A DNA stretch of 32,745 nt from Planctomycetota bacterium (lineage in GTDB: Bacteria; Planctomycetota; Phycisphaerae; Tepidisphaerales; Tepidisphaeraceae): contig JBCDKH010000018.1 in the NCBI GenBank assembly GCA_038746835.1, forward strand, positions 1 to 32,745. The letters run 5' to 3'. Within the stretch, counting starts at the first letter, position 1. Every line of letters begins with the position of its first letter. Both the position numbers and the translations under genes were made by a program. Below the pieces are notes generated by a model, which had not been told where the DNA came from, did not search any database, and saw only the letters and a program-made list of their open reading frames with translations. Positions 1 through 7,931 of the stretch are shown piece after piece.

Positions 1-40
1 CACGCGTGCTGTGACCACTCAAACGTGTTGTGATTCGCGA

Positions 41-106
41 TTAGCGGTGAGCTTCAGCGAGCCTCGCGGTAGTGCGTCGGAGAGGCTCGCTGACGCTCAC
101 CGCTAA
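41..106. repeat. Large imperfect palindrome (REP-like or terminator)
   Basis: Arms at 41-65 and 82-106 pair at 24 of 25 positions around a 16-base loop. It lies just downstream of the glycosyltransferase stop codon on the minus strand. No T-run follows either arm, so a REP-like element is at least as likely as an intrinsic terminator. Its right arm resembles the palindrome at the other end of the window (32724-32741). I see no gene in 1-174. Confidence 0.6.
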
Positions 107-174
107 ACGCGCGTTTGAAGCGTCGAGTATCCATTCGTGCGATGCTCGGGAGTCCGCATCCACGCGCGGATGAC

Positions 175-1149
175 TCACTCCGGACCGTCACCTTCCAACT
201 CCGCGAGCGATGCAACCACTGCGTCGACGGTCAACGCTTCCAGATCCTCGACGTGCTGCACCTGAACACGCGGACCGACGGGACCGAACGCCTGCGGATC
301 GCTCTTCGGACCGAACAGGGCATGCGTCGGGAGACCGCACATCGCGGCCAGGTGCGTCGGGCCCGTGTCGTGTCCGATGAACAGGCCGGCCCCGCGCAGC
401 AGAAAGAGCAGCTCGCTTAGATCACGCGGCGTCTGGACGTCCGACACCTCGCCCAGCGACGCGAGCTCATCGGCGGACAGACGCTCACGCTCCGCCTCGC
501 CCGCGATCACCTTCACGCGTCGGCCCGCACCGCGGAGGTGGTTTGCAAGGTCGATCCAACCCGCGATCGGCCAGTTTTTCGCGGGCGAGCCGCTGCCGAC
601 GTGGAGGACGACCGGTCCCGGCTTGTCGAACAGCCGCGGCATAAGACCGGTCCGGCCGATGCTTTCCATGATGCCCATCGCGCCGCCGTGCAGCAGCGGG
701 TGCTCGGCGATCTGGCCCAGCAGGTGATCGATGGCGTGTTCCCCGGCCAATCCCCGCGGCGGCGGCGTCAGCATCAGCACCTCAGCCTCGGGCGCGTGCT
801 TGCGAACCTGCGACTCCCACGCGCTTCCCGCCTCGGCGACGAGGGAGATGACGTGGCTCGCCTTGGACAGCAGCTTCGCCGGTCGATCTGCAAGTTTGGC
901 GTTGCCGAAGAGGCCGGACCATCCCGCCTCGACGTCGCGATACTCGACGCGCAGCACCTGCTCGGCGAGCTTCCCGCGATCCTCGCCCACGACGGCAATC
1001 ACGCGGCTTTGAGCCAGCACCCTGGCGGCACCAAGCAGCAGCGGCCATGTCAGGACAAAGTCGCCCAGGCCGCCGTGGTGGAAGAAAAGCACGTTGCGCG
1101 CTGCCGAGCCGCCGAGCTCCGCAAGCTTGGGCAGTCGCTGTTTCGCCAC
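175..1149 (-). CDS. Glycosyltransferase family 9 (heptosyltransferase-like)
   Basis: This is a predicted cytoplasmic glycosyltransferase of 324 residues that would transfer a sugar, typically from an ADP-heptose-like donor, to a cell-envelope glycan. The N-terminal half opens with FFHHGGLGDFVLTWPLL, matching the GxGD start of family 9 enzymes. The C-terminal Rossmann half has HVGSGSPAKNWP and GHDTGPTHLAAMCGLPT followed by ALFGP, the donor-binding signature of the ADP-heptose:LPS heptosyltransferase family. The length is normal for the family. The start is GTG, 9 bases after the mnmA stop, so it is probably co-transcribed with mnmA, although no functional link is obvious. The exact acceptor cannot be told from sequence. 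The family is secure; the substrate is not. Confidence 0.88.
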   Translation of the reverse strand: MAKQRLPKLAELGGSAARNVLFFHHGGLGDFVLTWPLLLGAARVLAQSRVIAVVGEDRGKLAEQVLRVEYRDVEAGWSGLFGNAKLADRPAKLLSKASHVISLVAEAGSAWESQVRKHAPEAEVLMLTPPPRGLAGEHAIDHLLGQIAEHPLLHGGAMGIMESIGRTGLMPRLFDKPGPVVLHVGSGSPAKNWPIAGWIDLANHLRGAGRRVKVIAGEAERERLSADELASLGEVSDVQTPRDLSELLFLLRGAGLFIGHDTGPTHLAAMCGLPTHALFGPKSDPQAFGPVGPRVQVQHVEDLEALTVDAVVASLAELEGDGPE

Positions 1150-1158
1150 GGCCGAAGC

Positions 1159-2286
1159 TTACCCGACAGGCTGGAGGGCGGTCGCGGGCTTGGTCGCCCG
1201 GTCGATCCAGCCGCCGGCGAGGACGGTGTCGTCCGCGTAACAGACGACGGCCTGGCCGGGGGCGACGGCGGCTTGGGGCTCATCGAACTCGACCCGCAAC
1301 TCGTCCTCGCCGGTGCGGCGGACGGCGGCCGGGACCGGCTCGGCGTTGTAGCGAATCTTCGCCTCGCAACGCCGCTCGGCCGATGTGATCTCCGGACTCA
1401 ACACGTTGATCGATGACGCGATCAGTCCGTCCGACAGGACGTCTGTCTTGTCGCCGACCACGACGCGATTCGTCTCGGCGTCGGTGTCGACGACGTAAAT
1501 CGGCCGGCCGACGGCGAGCCTGAGGCCGCGACGCTGGCCGATGGTGTATCGCTGGAACCCGTCGTGCTCGCCCAGCTTGTTGCCCGCGGTGTCGACGACT
1601 TCGCCCGGCCGTGTGCCGATGCCGCGGCGGTCGACGAGCGACGCGTAGTTCTGATCCGGAACGAAGCAGATCTCCTGCGAGTCGGGCTTGTTGAAGACCG
1701 GCAGGTCCAGCTCTTCGGCCAGCTGGCGAATCTCGTGCTTCTCATAGCCGCCGACGGGCAGGAGCATGTGCGCTAGCCGACCTTCGCTGGCACCGAAGAG
1801 GACGTAGCTCTGGTCCTTCAAGCGGTCGACGCCGCGGAGCAGTCGTGGCCCGGCGTCGGTGTGCTCGATTCGTGCGTAGTGACCGCTCGCAACGTAGTCC
1901 GCCCCGACGGCCTCGGCGTAGTCGTGAAGCCGGCCGAACTTCAGCCAGTCGTTACAGCGCACGCACGGATTGGGCGTTCGCCCCGCGTCGTATTCGGCGA
2001 CGAAGTAGTCGATGATCCGCCCGAACTCTTGCTCGAAGTTGAGCACGTAGAGCGGAATGCCGAGCCGATCGGCAACCCGCCTGGCATCGGCGGCGTCGTT
2101 GACGCTGCAGCAGCCCTGCTTGTGCTTCTTGGTCGACGTCGAACACGTCTCGGCCTCGTCCTGCTGGGCAGCACCGTTCCGCATGAAGCAGCCCACCACG
2201 TCGTACCCCTCACGCAACAGCAACGCTGCGGCGACGGACGAATCCACGCCACCACTCATCGCGAGGACGACCTTCTTCCCGCTCAC
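1159..2286 (-). CDS. mnmA: tRNA-specific 2-thiouridylase MnmA
   Basis: MnmA installs the 2-thio group on U34 of tRNAs for Lys, Glu and Gln, using ATP and sulfur from a relay protein. The PP-loop SGGVDSS is at the N-terminus. The two catalytic cysteines are visible in TPNPCVRCN (about residue 108) and SQEICFVP (about residue 207), and the central TIGQRRGL motif is present. The length, 375 residues, is typical. A possible GTG at 2292 lies only 2 bases after a GAGGT Shine-Dalgarno match, whereas the GTG at 2286 has a normal spacing, so I prefer 2286. The segment at residues 35-65 is cysteine-rich (three Cys including a CC pair), as in many homologues. mnmE, which acts on the same nucleotide, is also in this window. 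Confidence 0.96.
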   Translation of the reverse strand: MSGKKVVLAMSGGVDSSVAAALLLREGYDVVGCFMRNGAAQQDEAETCSTSTKKHKQGCCSVNDAADARRVADRLGIPLYVLNFEQEFGRIIDYFVAEYDAGRTPNPCVRCNDWLKFGRLHDYAEAVGADYVASGHYARIEHTDAGPRLLRGVDRLKDQSYVLFGASEGRLAHMLLPVGGYEKHEIRQLAEELDLPVFNKPDSQEICFVPDQNYASLVDRRGIGTRPGEVVDTAGNKLGEHDGFQRYTIGQRRGLRLAVGRPIYVVDTDAETNRVVVGDKTDVLSDGLIASSINVLSPEITSAERRCEAKIRYNAEPVPAAVRRTGEDELRVEFDEPQAAVAPGQAVVCYADDTVLAGGWIDRATKPATALQPVG

Positions 2287-2292
2287 TGGCAC

Positions 2293-2297
2293 ACCTC
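2293..2297 (-). promoter_or_regulatory. Shine-Dalgarno site that decides the mnmA start
   Basis: GAGGT on the minus strand sits 6 bases before the GTG at 2286 and directly abuts the upstream GTG at 2292. The spacing favours initiation at 2286. Confidence 0.5.
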
Positions 2298-2423
2298 ACG
2301 ATAGGAAACGCGTTATGGCGCTTTCGTTCCAATGCTTGCGCAATTGCAGTCGCTCGAATCGTGAAGTGGCACCGCTAAGCGCGACTGCGCGAAGCACCGA
2401 CCGTCTGCGACGAAGAAAGATCC

Positions 2424-2933
2424 TCACTCCACCGTCATTGCGGCGCTGCGGAGTCGGGTTGACAGTTCGTCGGCTTCGTCCGCGGAGAGATCGAGTGTCG
2501 CGAGGAGGTCGATGCGCCACGCGTTACCGTCGCGTTGAACGACGAATGCTGCCGCGCGATCGACGCCTTCGACGGCAGGTGGCGTGACGGTGGCGGTGTC
2601 GCCGTCGATCTGGACGTCGGCGTTCTCGATGTCGAGGGGCGGCAGCTGCGTGAGGTCGTCGGCGTCGACGCCTGTGTTGACGAGGTCGACAAAGCCCGCC
2701 GCCAGTCGCTGCTGCTCGGCCTCGTTCACGACACAAGCCAACACATCTCCACGGTGCCCGGCCCGAAGGCACATCGCAAACGTCGACACGGCCTTGCCCG
2801 GACCGCCGAGCTCGAGGTGGTCTGAGACGTTGGACCGTTCATTGAAGAACCATGTGCCCAAGGCGACAGTCGCAAACGCCCAGACCCCGGCGATCACGAC
2901 GAGCGTGACGATCACTTTCGTTGGCCGTTTCAT
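2424..2933 (-). CDS. Small membrane-anchored protein of unknown function
   Basis: The protein has 169 residues. Residues 1-7 are basic, residues 8-30 form one hydrophobic segment, and the rest is a soluble, presumably extracytoplasmic domain. I do not recognise a named family. The segment FVVQRDGNAWRID near residue 130 looks like the last strands of NTF2-like/DUF4878-type domains. The upstream neighbour (3050-3673) has the same layout and a similar FVRDERGAFRID segment, so the two may be diverged tandem copies. The start is ATG, 116 bases after that gene. The 131 bases between this gene and mnmA contain no other gene I can support. Confidence 0.7.
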   Translation of the reverse strand: MKRPTKVIVTLVVIAGVWAFATVALGTWFFNERSNVSDHLELGGPGKAVSTFAMCLRAGHRGDVLACVVNEAEQQRLAAGFVDLVNTGVDADDLTQLPPLDIENADVQIDGDTATVTPPAVEGVDRAAAFVVQRDGNAWRIDLLATLDLSADEADELSTRLRSAAMTVE

Positions 2934-3049
2934 TGCTGAACTCCTCGACGAACAAGGTCATGTCTCCTCGGGCAAGCAGCCCGCTGGCCTTTGGAAGTCG
3001 CAAATCGCGACGTCACCTGACGTTCGTCCTTTGGGTCGAGCGGCCGGTT

Positions 3050-3673
3050 TTACGGCTCGACTTCCGCTGGTCGCGACGTCGCGGCGATGCCGGCGAGCAG
3101 GCCGCGAAAGGCGGCCGTTTGGTAGGCGTCCAGTGCCGCGTCGCGTGAGTCGAACTCGCCGTCGCGAACGCGGTTGGCCAGCGTGACCAGTTCGGCACGC
3201 ATGGCCTGTGCCGCTTCGAGCTTGATGCTCGGCGAAATGAACGGGCGTCGGTCGATCCGGAAGGCACCGCGCTCGTCGCGAACAAACACGAGCCGGTTGG
3301 CGTCTTCGCCGATGAACGCGACGTCGTCTTCGAAGACGATCGACTCCGCCTGGTCGGCATGGCTGACGGGCAGCGGACGATCGCGCAGACCCTCGCCAAA
3401 CTGACTGTTGAGCGCTCTGTCCAACGCCAGCTGGCCAGAGAGCAGCGTGAGCATGGGAAGAACCTCGTTGCGTTCTGACTCGCGGGATCCGAGCACGCGC
3501 GACGCCTCCTCGACAAACCCGGTCTCCAGAGCGCCGACGAAGCTCGTGGTCGCAAGGTCGACCTGCTTCACGGCCGTTCTGTGTTTCAACTCCTGGTACG
3601 CGAAACCGCCGACCATCGACACGACCGCAAGGACCGCGATGGCGATGATGCTGGGCTTGTGGAGCCGCGGCAT
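3050..3673 (-). CDS. Small membrane-anchored protein of unknown function
   Basis: The protein has 207 residues. A short basic N-terminus is followed by a single membrane segment (about residues 8-25) and an acidic, soluble C-terminal domain. No catalytic motif is visible. Its ATG shares one base with the TGA of the preceding gene (TGATG), so translation of the two is probably coupled and this protein may act with the kinase-like protein. The FVRDERGAFRID segment resembles one in the next gene downstream. The function is unknown. Confidence 0.72.
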   Translation of the reverse strand: MPRLHKPSIIAIAVLAVVSMVGGFAYQELKHRTAVKQVDLATTSFVGALETGFVEEASRVLGSRESERNEVLPMLTLLSGQLALDRALNSQFGEGLRDRPLPVSHADQAESIVFEDDVAFIGEDANRLVFVRDERGAFRIDRRPFISPSIKLEAAQAMRAELVTLANRVRDGEFDSRDAALDAYQTAAFRGLLAGIAATSRPAEVEP

Positions 3674-4770
3674 CAGCTGGCCGGCCTTTCGAGGTAACCC
3701 TTCTGGCCAAAGTGATCGATCGCCTCCTGCACGCCGCGGAAGACCTTGGTCGCCGTTTCCGTGATGAACGGACTCGGCGGGCGATTGGGCATCCAGACGA
3801 CGTAGACCTCCTTGCCGCCTTCCCAGGCGTGGTGCAGCTCGCGCTCGACGCCGCTTGAGAGGCCTGGGCCGCCGCCGGGGAGTTCGGGGACGAGGCTGAC
3901 GATCATGTCGCTCTGGTCGACCATCTTGAAGTCGCGGGCGTAGATCTGGCCCATGATGTCGCCCGAGATGTCCAGCACCTGCTGCGTCGGCAGTGTCGTC
4001 GGACCCTCGGCCGCGTCGACCGTCACGGTCGGCTCACCGGCCTCCTTGGCGGCCTGGCCCTTGGTGTGGAGGACGAACTCGTCCACGTCGGCCGGGTCGA
4101 AGCAGATGAAGTGCTCGTACAGCGCCTCTTTGAACCGCTCAATCTCCGCCAGCGTGTCGGGCAGATCCATCACGTGCGTCATCGGGAACGACGGGTAGAC
4201 CTTCTTGCGCCACGGTTCGAAAAGCAGCCGGTAGACCGTCTCGCTCGTGAGCTTCTCCCGGCCTCGGCTGATCATGTAGAAGTGGCCGTGACCCTTGTGG
4301 ATGTTGGCCAGGATTTCGGTCGCGAGCAGTTCTTCCTCGCGCCAGACCATGATGTCCTTGAGCGTGTGGTCGATGCCGCCGTGGTCGCGGTCGAGGCGCT
4401 GGTGGACGCTCTCGGCGTTGTCGAGGAGCGTGAGGTAGACGTCCGGGTTGAACGCCTGCATCTGGTCGTAGTCGAAGGCACTGAACAGCCCGTGACGCCA
4501 GCGGAAGGTGGCGTGCGTGTTGACCAGCACGTGCTCGTGACGATCGGCGATCCGCAGGATTTCCTTGAAGACGGCCCGACGCAGCGTGTTGAGCCGAGTG
4601 ATCGGCAAGTTCAGAATGCGGCCCTTGGGCACATCGGGGGCCTCGGCGTACATCATGTCGCCGACGTGGCAGACCGCCAGATCGTGTCCGCCGTTGGAGG
4701 CGTGCTGTTGAACCGCGTCGAGGTAGGGCTTTTTCTCAACGCCGACTTGCCCTGTGAAAATCGCTCGCAT
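3673..4770 (-). CDS. Adenylate-kinase-like protein with C-terminal nucleoside 2-deoxyribosyltransferase-like domain
   Basis: The protein has 365 residues from the ATG at 4770. The frame is open further upstream, but that part overlaps the previous gene and has shadow-like composition. Residues 1 to about 200 read like archaeal-type adenylate kinases: an N-terminal P-loop region (FTGQVGVEKKPYL), a VCHVGDMMYAEA segment, and HVLVNTHATF followed by NPDVYLTLLD. The Walker A is degenerate: the Ser/Thr normally following the lysine is replaced (GVEKKP). Residues from about 262 to the end (SDMIVSLVPE...SSGVERELHHAWEGGKEVYVVWMPN) resemble nucleoside 2-deoxyribosyltransferase folds, with a glutamate in the usual catalytic position. 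A role in nucleotide metabolism or sensing is inferred, not shown. It lies 29 bases after the UVR-motif gene and overlaps the next gene. Confidence 0.72.
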   Translation of the reverse strand: MRAIFTGQVGVEKKPYLDAVQQHASNGGHDLAVCHVGDMMYAEAPDVPKGRILNLPITRLNTLRRAVFKEILRIADRHEHVLVNTHATFRWRHGLFSAFDYDQMQAFNPDVYLTLLDNAESVHQRLDRDHGGIDHTLKDIMVWREEELLATEILANIHKGHGHFYMISRGREKLTSETVYRLLFEPWRKKVYPSFPMTHVMDLPDTLAEIERFKEALYEHFICFDPADVDEFVLHTKGQAAKEAGEPTVTVDAAEGPTTLPTQQVLDISGDIMGQIYARDFKMVDQSDMIVSLVPELPGGGPGLSSGVERELHHAWEGGKEVYVVWMPNRPPSPFITETATKVFRGVQEAIDHFGQKGYLERPAS

Positions 4771-4799
4771 GAAGGACTCAGCGTAGCGACGAACCGACG

Positions 4800-5534
4800 T
4801 CAGCCGCGGATGAGTCGGTCGCGAAGGGCGGCCGCGCGTTCGTAACGCTCGCTGGCGACGCAGCGTTGGATGAGGCGGTCCAGGCGACGCTTCGGATCGC
4901 GCTCCACCACACGCCGAACCGCTGCCGCTGCCTGCCTGAGCGCGGCAAGCTCCTGCTGCCCGCCGCCGAAGCTGGCGCGGTGACGTTTGATGCGACGAAT
5001 GCCCGAACGCAGAATCTGCAACGCTTCGTCCGATCGGCCTTCTGCGTTCGACCGAGCTGATTCGGCGCGAGCCCGCATCATCCACGCATACGGCAGCCAC
5101 CGCATCGCATCGGCCACGACAGGTGTCGGTCCGAGCCGGCGAAGCTGGTCAATCGCCGCAAGATGATGGCCGGTGTCGCGGATGACGCGGTTCCACTCTT
5201 CCATCAGGAACCAGCCGAGATAGCGCCGCGCGACCAGCCGGGCCTCGCGATCGAGTCCGGCTGCCTGATCGTCCGTGAGCGATTCGGGTTGTTCGTTGCG
5301 CAGCCGTCGCAGCCACGTGACGTCACCCTCACGCGTGTCGGGCGGGCCATCGACGTCGAGCTGGACGAGTCCGGTGCCGCTTTCGACGCGGATCTGCATC
5401 TGCGGCCGACCTGCCAAGCCCGGAACGATCCGGGCCGCGAGCGACGTTCCCGGCCAGTCGGCGAGGATGCGACGCAGGTCGCGATGCGGCGAAGTGGCCA
5501 GGGCTTGACGATCCTTCGAGGTGGCCTTTGGCAT
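4800..5534 (-). CDS. UVR-motif protein of unknown function
   Basis: The protein has 244 residues. The N-terminal part (DLRRILADWP...MQIRVESGTGLVQLDVDG) is a compact domain I have only seen described as hypothetical. The middle is helical and Arg-rich. The last 28 residues (LDRLIQRCVASERYERAAALRD) match the UvrB/UvrC interaction motif, a helical hairpin found in UvrB, UvrC, ClpC-type and McsA-type proteins. It is therefore a likely protein-protein adaptor; no nuclease or ATPase motif is visible. It is first in the minus-strand chain running to the glycosyltransferase, and is divergent from the ygfZ-like gene with 221 bases between them, where promoters for both must lie. I can point to no clear -35/-10 pair there. 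Confidence 0.75.
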   Translation of the reverse strand: MPKATSKDRQALATSPHRDLRRILADWPGTSLAARIVPGLAGRPQMQIRVESGTGLVQLDVDGPPDTREGDVTWLRRLRNEQPESLTDDQAAGLDREARLVARRYLGWFLMEEWNRVIRDTGHHLAAIDQLRRLGPTPVVADAMRWLPYAWMMRARAESARSNAEGRSDEALQILRSGIRRIKRHRASFGGGQQELAALRQAAAAVRRVVERDPKRRLDRLIQRCVASERYERAAALRDRLIRG

Positions 5535-5755
5535 AGCGTCGACCCGGTGCCCAAGGGGCGTTTGACCCCAGCCGGCAGCAGCGTCGTGCCGGCGTCGACC
5601 CGCAGGAATCCTTCCGCGGCGGCCGCGATGCTAACGGGCGATTCCGCCCGGCGCGCGTCCCGCGCCGGCGCGCAACATGTCGCCGGCGACGCTCCACTTT
5701 GCAACAAAAAACTGCTCCAGGCGAGCACCACAACACCTAGTTCAAGACGGCCAAA

Positions 5756-7021
5756 ATGACCCAGGATGCTGTAGATCAAGCCGAGCCCGGGCCGGTCCAA
5801 GACCCAATCGTCTCGCCCCTGGCGCAAGACGACGACGTCGATTTGGCACGGCTGCACGATCGGCCGATCGTCATGAACTTCGCCGAACCCCAGGCCGAGT
5901 ACAGCGCCCTCCACAAAGCCTGCGGCCTCATGGCCCGCGGCGACTTGGGCCTCGTCCAAGTCAAAGGCCGCGATGCCCTGACCTTCCTCAACAACCTCCT
6001 GACCAACGCCCTCGTCGGCAAGGAGTCGAAGCACCCGATGCCGACCGGCACGGGCTGCTACAGCTTCTTCCTCAACCTCAAGGGCCGGGTCGTCGCAGAC
6101 GCGTCGGTCTTGCGGATCGACGACGAGACCGTTTGGCTTCTGACGAGCCGCCCGCTTGCGGCGACGCTGGCCGAGGCGCTGGATCGCTACCGCTTCACCG
6201 AAAAGGCCGCCTTCAGCGTGATCTCGGACGATCACTATGTGCTTTCGCTCCTCGGCCCAGACTGCCACGCCATCCTGGAAAGCGGCGCGGACGTCGCTCC
6301 GGCGTTTCGGGCTCGTCCGGATGACTTCCCGGCCACCAGCTTCAACGCCGTGTCGTCGACAAAGCTCGGTGGGCAGCCGGTTGTCGCCATCACCGACGAC
6401 AGCCTCGGCCGGCCGGGCGTCCACCTGATCGTCCCCATCACCGCCGCCGCCTCGATCTGGAACGACCTGACGACCCGCTTTGGCCAAACGCTCGACGACC
6501 GGCAGTTCGGCCAGCGTCGCTTGCGTCCCGTCGGCTGGGGCATGTTCAACGCCGTCCGCATCGAGGCCGGTCTTCCGCTACTGGGCGTCGACTTCGCCCT
6601 GGCCGAGCCGAGCAAGCCGGGTCGAGCCAAGGCCGGTGATGACACGCCCGAGCAGAAGGGCGGCGTCCTCCCAGCAGAAACCGGCCCACTCTTCGACCGC
6701 GCCGTCAGCGTCGTCGGCGGCTGCTACCTCGGCCAGGAGGTCGTCGCCCGCATGCACGCCCGACAGGTCCAGGCCAAGAACCTCGTCGGCCTGCGCATGA
6801 CCGAAGACGCATTGCCCGGTGCCGGCGCGCCCGTCGAGCTGAACGACCAGCAGATCGGCATCGTCACCAGCAGCACGCTCTCGCCGATCCTGTCGATGGC
6901 CAGCATCGCCCTGGCGACGATCAAGCGGCCGCACTTCGAGGTCGGAAAGACCGTCACCGTCCCTGCCGAAGGCCGACGCGTGTCGGCGGAGGTGGTCGAA
7001 CTGCCGTTCGTGCAGGCGTAG
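5756..7021 (+). CDS. ygfZ: YgfZ/GcvT-family folate-binding protein
   Basis: YgfZ proteins bind tetrahydrofolate and support Fe-S enzymes such as the tRNA methylthiotransferase MiaB. The aminomethyltransferase-like fold begins at about residue 45 (AEYSALHKACGLM) and the beta-barrel C-terminal domain ends the protein. The family signature K-G-C-Y-x-G-Q-E appears as GGCYLGQEVVARMHARQ, with the functional cysteine at residue 323 and Gly in place of the usual Lys. The first 40 residues are Asp/Pro-rich and have no counterpart in the domain, so translation might instead start at the ATG at 5873. The protein is longer (421 residues) than E. coli YgfZ because of this leader and an insert near residues 285-310. 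It is followed 15 bases later by the peptidase gene. Confidence 0.88.
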   Translation: MTQDAVDQAEPGPVQDPIVSPLAQDDDVDLARLHDRPIVMNFAEPQAEYSALHKACGLMARGDLGLVQVKGRDALTFLNNLLTNALVGKESKHPMPTGTGCYSFFLNLKGRVVADASVLRIDDETVWLLTSRPLAATLAEALDRYRFTEKAAFSVISDDHYVLSLLGPDCHAILESGADVAPAFRARPDDFPATSFNAVSSTKLGGQPVVAITDDSLGRPGVHLIVPITAAASIWNDLTTRFGQTLDDRQFGQRRLRPVGWGMFNAVRIEAGLPLLGVDFALAEPSKPGRAKAGDDTPEQKGGVLPAETGPLFDRAVSVVGGCYLGQEVVARMHARQVQAKNLVGLRMTEDALPGAGAPVELNDQQIGIVTSSTLSPILSMASIALATIKRPHFEVGKTVTVPAEGRRVSAEVVELPFVQA

Positions 7022-7036
7022 CGGTAGCGTCTTTCG

Positions 7037-7789
7037 ATGACTCGGCTGTTGGCTTCGCTGCTATTTCTGTCCCTTGCCGGCTGCGCGTCTGAGTCGCGAT
7101 TCGCGATGGGCATGCCGGACGATGCGGAGCAACCACTGATGCCGGTTTGGTCCGTCATCGGCACAAGCGTCCAGCAGCGAGACATCCGCGCCGCCGTCAT
7201 CGGCACGCCCGCCGCGACGGCGGACGAGGTCGTTCTGGTCGTCGGCGGCATCCACGGCAACGAGCAGGCCGGCATCGCGCTGGCCGAGCGACTGCTGGAC
7301 GAAGCCTCCCGCGGCGACTGGCTCGGCAACCGTCACCTCGTCGTCGTCCCTGTGCTGAACCCGGACGGCGTCGCGAGCAACACGCGGCGCAACGCGCGCA
7401 ACGTCGACCTCAACCGCAACTGGCCCAGCACGAATCGCATCGACCAGGCGAGCAACAGCGGCCCCGCACCTCTGAGCGAGCCCGAGTCCGCGGCCCTGGC
7501 AGCCCTCATCGAAGAGGTCCGGCCCGATCGCGTGCTGACGCTGCATCAGCCGCTCTCCTGCGTCGACTGGGACGGCCCGGCCGAGTCCCTCGCCCGCCGC
7601 ATGTCCGCCGCCTGCGGCCTCCCCGCCAAAAAGCTCGGCGGCCGCCCCGGCAGCATGGGCAGCTACCTCGGCCTCGACCTCGGCACGCCAATCATCACCC
7701 TCGAACTCCCCCGCTCCGCCGACCAACAACCCCCCGCCGCCCGCTGGACCACCTACGGCCCCGCCCTCCGCCTCTTCGTCGAAGGGTGA
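7037..7789 (+). CDS. M14-type zinc carboxypeptidase/amidase lipoprotein (MpaA-like)
   Basis: The protein has 250 residues and a lipoprotein signal (lipobox LAGC, Cys16), so it is probably tethered to a membrane facing the periplasm. M14 zinc ligands are visible as HGNE (His73, Glu76) and the third His at residue 170 (LTLHQP). NPDG (about 108-111) and RRNARNVDLNRNW supply the substrate-carboxylate-binding Arg/Asn residues, and Glu223 (TLELPR) is the catalytic base. The short, compact form resembles MpaA, which trims the gamma-D-Glu-meso-DAP bond of murein peptides. Peptidoglycan recycling is therefore plausible but not proven. It is probably co-transcribed with the ygfZ-like gene. Confidence 0.85.
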   Translation: MTRLLASLLFLSLAGCASESRFAMGMPDDAEQPLMPVWSVIGTSVQQRDIRAAVIGTPAATADEVVLVVGGIHGNEQAGIALAERLLDEASRGDWLGNRHLVVVPVLNPDGVASNTRRNARNVDLNRNWPSTNRIDQASNSGPAPLSEPESAALAALIEEVRPDRVLTLHQPLSCVDWDGPAESLARRMSAACGLPAKKLGGRPGSMGSYLGLDLGTPIITLELPRSADQQPPAARWTTYGPALRLFVEG

Positions 7790-7852
7790 CGGAGTGGTGC
7801 CCACGACCGCGTCATATTCCCGCCGCATCGCCTTCGCTGAGTGCGCGGTAGG

Positions 7853-7868
7853 TCGTGCTTCAGCACGA
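7853..7868. repeat. Short hairpin between convergent genes
   Basis: TCGTGCT at 7853-7859 pairs with AGCACGA at 7862-7868 in the 142-base gap between the peptidase gene and the NLR gene, whose 3' ends face each other. It could act as a shared terminator, but no T-run follows. Confidence 0.35.
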
Positions 7869-7931
7869 GGCGTAATTTCCGTCGAACCCCGCCGTGGTGC
7901 GGAAGCAAGGCCAAGGCAATCACGTCCCCGC

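Noticed and set aside
538-1416. Long plus-strand open frame opposite the glycosyltransferase and mnmA
   Set aside because: It is opposite two well-identified genes and reads as Arg/Asp/Leu-rich shadow sequence with no motif.
4771-5100. N-terminal extension of the kinase-like protein
   Set aside because: It overlaps the UVR-motif gene, is Arg/Ser/Pro-rich like a shadow frame, and precedes the clear conserved start MRAIFTGQVG.
5626-5700. GC-rich hairpin in the divergent gap before the ygfZ-like gene
   Set aside because: The GCGCGC-rich stretch can fold in many ways and shows no consistent long stem or T-run.
7790-7931. A direct-repeat attachment site matching the tRNA-Ser 3' end
   Set aside because: No copy of the tRNA end sequence was found in this gap or near it.
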